Shown: positions 61,102 to 64,000 of the stretch, in pieces
Layout: each line of letters opens with the position of its first letter
Numbering within the stretch: the stretch's first letter is position 1
Program-made: the position numbers and the translations under genes
NCBI RefSeq assembly: GCF_900101885.1
Contig: NZ_FNAN01000029.1
Location: 1-64,000 of the forward strand
DNA: 64,000 bases
Source: Dyadobacter soli
GTDB taxonomy: Bacteria; Bacteroidota; Bacteroidia; Cytophagales; Spirosomataceae
Reading direction: 5' to 3'
Notes under the pieces: model-generated
The model's input: only the letters and a program-made list of their open reading frames with translations
Databases searched by the model: none
What the model was told of the DNA's origin: nothing

Positions 61102-64000
61102 TCATTTTACCCCCAGCAGGTAGTCGAGCAGCGCGTAAAAGTCCTTTTCAGGGATGATATTCCGAAACTGGTCGGGCATTAATGTGTATTTGGATGCCCG
61201 GTATTCTTTCATATCGCTTTTCGCCACCGAAAACTCCTGCCCGGTCATGTCCGCGAAGACGATCGTTTCGCCTTCTGTCCTGCGGTACAAGCCCGTGAGG
61301 GTCTTTTCATTTTTCAATGTGATATTATAAGTACGAAATGCCTCAGTTATATTCCTGTTGGGGTCAAGGATTTTTTGGGTCAATGCCTTGTGGCCCCAGT
61401 TTCCGATGCCATCGAGCTGCGGACCGACGAGCCCGCCCGAACCCTGAATCTGGTGGCAGCCACTGCAATTCTGCACGAAAATCACTTTTCCTGCGTCCGA
61501 AAACGCAGTCGCCGGTTTGAAATTGGCGATGCGCGCGTCGATCAGCTTCTGGCGTTCTGCACGTTCATTGGCGCCGGTAGCCAGCAATTGCCGCATTTGC
61601 GTTTGCTGTGAGGCATCCGCATTGCTCGTAAGCCGCTCCTGCACTGCGCCCTCGGTGGCGATATCTGCCCCAAGCTCTTCATCTTTGAATGCATTCAACA
61701 GATAACCGATCCCTTCCGAAGTATTAGCCAATACCGTCGCGATCACGATTTGCAAGTTCCGGGCGCCGCTGGCCAATTGTTTTTTCAAAGTTTCGTAAAC
61801 AGACGGCGAGGCCGCCTGGCCCATCGCTACCGTAAGCTTCTCGCGCAAAGCTGGCAGCTCCGCAGGATCATTGAATACACCCGAAAGTACATCCACATTC
61901 GCTTTTGGATCAATATTCATCAATGCACCCGCAGCGGCGCTCCTCACTGTGTAATCCATCCATTGGGTTTGCAAAATGCTCCGTAATGCCGGTTGAAGGG
62001 ATTTAATGTGGTACTCCCCGGCGATCTCCGCCGCTGTAATGCGCTGCTCCGAAACAGTAGAAGGCCCTTTTTCAGGAATAGTTACTACTGCCGGCTTAAA
62101 CTGCCCGATCCCGACGGAGCCCGCCTGCGAACTGTCCACCGCTTCGATATACCCCATTTTCCCCTCATAACCCGCCAGATTGAAAGTCGCGTTGCGGATC
62201 AGGTCTTTGAACTGCATAGGAAGTACCTGGTTAACCCTGTATTCGGCAACCACTTTCCCACCATCGACCAGCCTGATTTTTACTGAATTCTTTGAAATAC
62301 CTGTTTTCTCTGCCCGGTTATGGACATCATTATCGAACACATTCATATTCAATGTCGCAGGCAATTTAAACGGCACCGAATACAGCGCCGACTGCGGCCC
62401 ATAGCCGCCTTTTTCACTCAAAACAATGCGGAATGCAGGCACTACATCCACCAGGAAATGCTCTGAAACCGTCCATGAATTCACCGGATCGGCATTCTTG
62501 GCTACCTTCCTGATTTTCCAGGTTTCGCTTCCGGCAGAAATGTTATTCAAAAACTTCCCGGCCAGCTGCTCGCCCCAGGCCACCATTTTAGGACTCGGCG
62601 CCGCCCCGCTTTGCCGGATACCGGCCTGAATGGTCCGGTACAATGAAAGCTGCTTTTCCGGTTCATTGCCAAACTTTGTATTAATCAAATCAATCGCTTT
62701 TTCCACCTGGTAAGGCGCCGAGAGTCTGCCGATGTATTCGAGATTGTTCAAAAGATCTTTGGAATCCAGCTCGTGCGTGAGCGTGTAATCGAGCACGAAC
62801 GCCGCACCCGCGGAAGAAGGCACATCGAGCAGCGCCTTGTTCAGCAATGCAAGCTGCGCATCGGTCCAATGCAGGGCAGGAATCCGCCACATTACGCTGG
62901 TATTTTTCAGGTTGCTCCGGACGCCCAGCATTGCGGTATAGCGCAAATGGGTGTCCTCTACCGATGTTTTTTCATACAAATCCATCAGCAATGCCAGGTT
63001 TTCAGCCCTGGGAAAGCGCGTCAGCACTTCCGCTGCCGCCCGCCGGATAAACGGATCATCGTTTTTCAATGCATTGGTAACAAGGCGGTAATGCCCGTCG
63101 GAGAGCGCATTGCGTTCGCTGAGGATACGTAATGCATGGATTTTCACCACCTGCTCATTATCTGTCAATGCATTGTCCAATGCCCCGTCGTCGAGCGCGC
63201 CGAGGCGGTGCAATATCCACAATGCGTGTACCTGGGAAACCGCGTCGCCATTATTTGCCAAAAGGCGTTTCACCGGCATCACCGCTTTTTCTTTCCAGGT
63301 ATCCACCAGCCGGTCTGCTACTTTCAGGCGCGTATTCAGCTGCGGATGTTTCAGTCCTTCCAGTAATTGCGCGATCGTCGCCTTCGACCAATCGGTGACG
63401 GGCAAATTATCGTTCGGTTCAGCGCCTTTGTAGGTAACCTTCCATATCCGTCCGCTCACCCGGTCGCGGCCGGGGTGGTTTAAAGCCACTTCGTAATGCC
63501 CGATGATCCGGTTATAGAAATCGGCGATATACAATGCTCCGTCCGGTCCTACCTTAATATCCACCGGCCTGAACCACGGGTCTTTACTTACCAGCAACGG
63601 CTCTTCCTTTTTCGAAGAAGGTGTCGAACCATTGAAAGTGACCGTGTTCCGGTCAATGCGGCAGGTGACGACGTCACCGGTAAGAAAGCTGCCGCGGTAT
63701 TTAGCGGGGAATTGGGTGCCGGTATAATAGACAAGCCCTGCCAATGCCGTCGAGCCCAAATCATAGGTCATCATGGCAGGCGCAAACCCAAGCCCTACCG
63801 GCGCTTTTTTACCAAAATGCGGATAATCGCCGCCGAAAATCAGCTGGGTAATCGGTTTGGTATGGCAATCCACCGAATACAAAAAGCCTTTTTCATCATA
63901 AGCGTACCCAAACGGGTTCACCCGGCCAAATGTGGTCTGCTCCACGTGACTGCCATCCAGTTTCACCCGGAAAGTATTCCCCGAAGTCATCCGTATCGAA
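61102..64000 (-). CDS. Large propeller/HEAT/cytochrome c protein (PVC-type), N-terminus outside window
   Basis: At least 965 residues of a large protein; the frame is open to the right edge, so the N-terminus and any signal peptide are missing. The order seen is a beta-propeller (NPFGYAYDEKG, KVGPDGALYIADFYNRIIG, ~20-200), HEAT-like repeats (~215-470), a beta-rich domain (~500-650), further repeats, and a C-terminal cytochrome c domain with the heme site CSGCH (~845-850; VQNCSGCHQIQGSG). This matches PVC-type heme-binding proteins thought to act in sugar or aldose oxidation. It is co-oriented with the FG-GAP and epimerase genes. Confidence 0.85.
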   Translation of the reverse strand, partial: SIRMTSGNTFRVKLDGSHVEQTTFGRVNPFGYAYDEKGFLYSVDCHTKPITQLIFGGDYPHFGKKAPVGLGFAPAMMTYDLGSTALAGLVYYTGTQFPAKYRGSFLTGDVVTCRIDRNTVTFNGSTPSSKKEEPLLVSKDPWFRPVDIKVGPDGALYIADFYNRIIGHYEVALNHPGRDRVSGRIWKVTYKGAEPNDNLPVTDWSKATIAQLLEGLKHPQLNTRLKVADRLVDTWKEKAVMPVKRLLANNGDAVSQVHALWILHRLGALDDGALDNALTDNEQVVKIHALRILSERNALSDGHYRLVTNALKNDDPFIRRAAAEVLTRFPRAENLALLMDLYEKTSVEDTHLRYTAMLGVRSNLKNTSVMWRIPALHWTDAQLALLNKALLDVPSSAGAAFVLDYTLTHELDSKDLLNNLEYIGRLSAPYQVEKAIDLINTKFGNEPEKQLSLYRTIQAGIRQSGAAPSPKMVAWGEQLAGKFLNNISAGSETWKIRKVAKNADPVNSWTVSEHFLVDVVPAFRIVLSEKGGYGPQSALYSVPFKLPATLNMNVFDNDVHNRAEKTGISKNSVKIRLVDGGKVVAEYRVNQVLPMQFKDLIRNATFNLAGYEGKMGYIEAVDSSQAGSVGIGQFKPAVVTIPEKGPSTVSEQRITAAEIAGEYHIKSLQPALRSILQTQWMDYTVRSAAAGALMNIDPKANVDVLSGVFNDPAELPALREKLTVAMGQAASPSVYETLKKQLASGARNLQIVIATVLANTSEGIGYLLNAFKDEELGADIATEGAVQERLTSNADASQQTQMRQLLATGANERAERQKLIDARIANFKPATAFSDAGKVIFVQNCSGCHQIQGSGGLVGPQLDGIGNWGHKALTQKILDPNRNITEAFRTYNITLKNEKTLTGLYRRTEGETIVFADMTGQEFSVAKSDMKEYRASKYTLMPDQFRNIIPEKDFYALLDYLLGVK

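Overview
The window looks like a chromosomal segment of a gliding-lineage Bacteroidota, most likely order Cytophagales and close to Dyadobacter. This rests on gene style and not on a database search. The evidence is: GldD, PorZ and PorU2-like proteins of the gliding/type IX secretion (T9SS) machinery; T9SS C-terminal sorting domains; Bacteroidota promoters of the form TTTG-N18..22-TAnnTTTG; a SusC-style TonB receptor with a carboxypeptidase-like N-domain; and roughly 50% GC. Most of it is ordinary housekeeping DNA with a few accessory pockets.

Layout. 1-4435: the right end of an ISL3/ISAon1-like insertion sequence fused to an AraC regulator, then an FAD monooxygenase, a second AraC regulator and a PEP-mutase-like lyase. 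4670-16663: SNF2 helicase, purA, fur, the (p)ppGpp enzyme, tRNA-Leu, tig, an XRE regulator, clpP and clpX. 16709-20443: an SDR without the catalytic Tyr, pfkB, an NHL-type propeller and a membrane protein. 20528-24597: a zinc-type island made of a ZnuD-like receptor, a lipoprotein, a Zur-like Fur protein and a MerC protein. Two of its promoters carry the same TTGCAAC palindromes. 24598-32901: serine hydrolase, IlvD/Edd dehydratase, SDR, an IrrE-like relic, gldD, glmS and a GT5 N-domain protein. 33108-41787: panC, an oxidoreductase, panD, a flippase-like protein, rfaE2, a zinc peptidase, an FG-GAP protein, gcvT and comB. 41809-46308: a triple-repeat Ig-like protein, porZ and uridine kinase. 46468-49940: two small lipoproteins, an unannotated 53-residue lasso-peptide-like precursor (47796-47957) and an asparagine-synthase-type lasso cyclase. 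49943-56315: two tandem C25 (gingipain-fold) PorU2-like proteins. 56730-64000: mqo, a Uma2 nuclease, a sugar epimerase, an FG-GAP protein and the C-terminal part of a large HEAT/cytochrome protein that runs off the window.

Most interesting. The 53-residue ORF matches the lasso leader signature Y-x2-P-x-L-x3-G-x4-L-T-x-G. It predicts a core beginning at Gly32 with Asp39 as ring acceptor, an 8-residue macrolactam. It lies just upstream of a cyclase-type asparagine synthase, but no RRE (B1) or leader-peptidase (B2) gene is present locally. The cyclase has no ATG start, and a strong terminator-like hairpin sits where its N-terminus would be encoded. The second strong signal is the Zur-like regulon, with matched operators over the -33 and -7 elements of two promoters.
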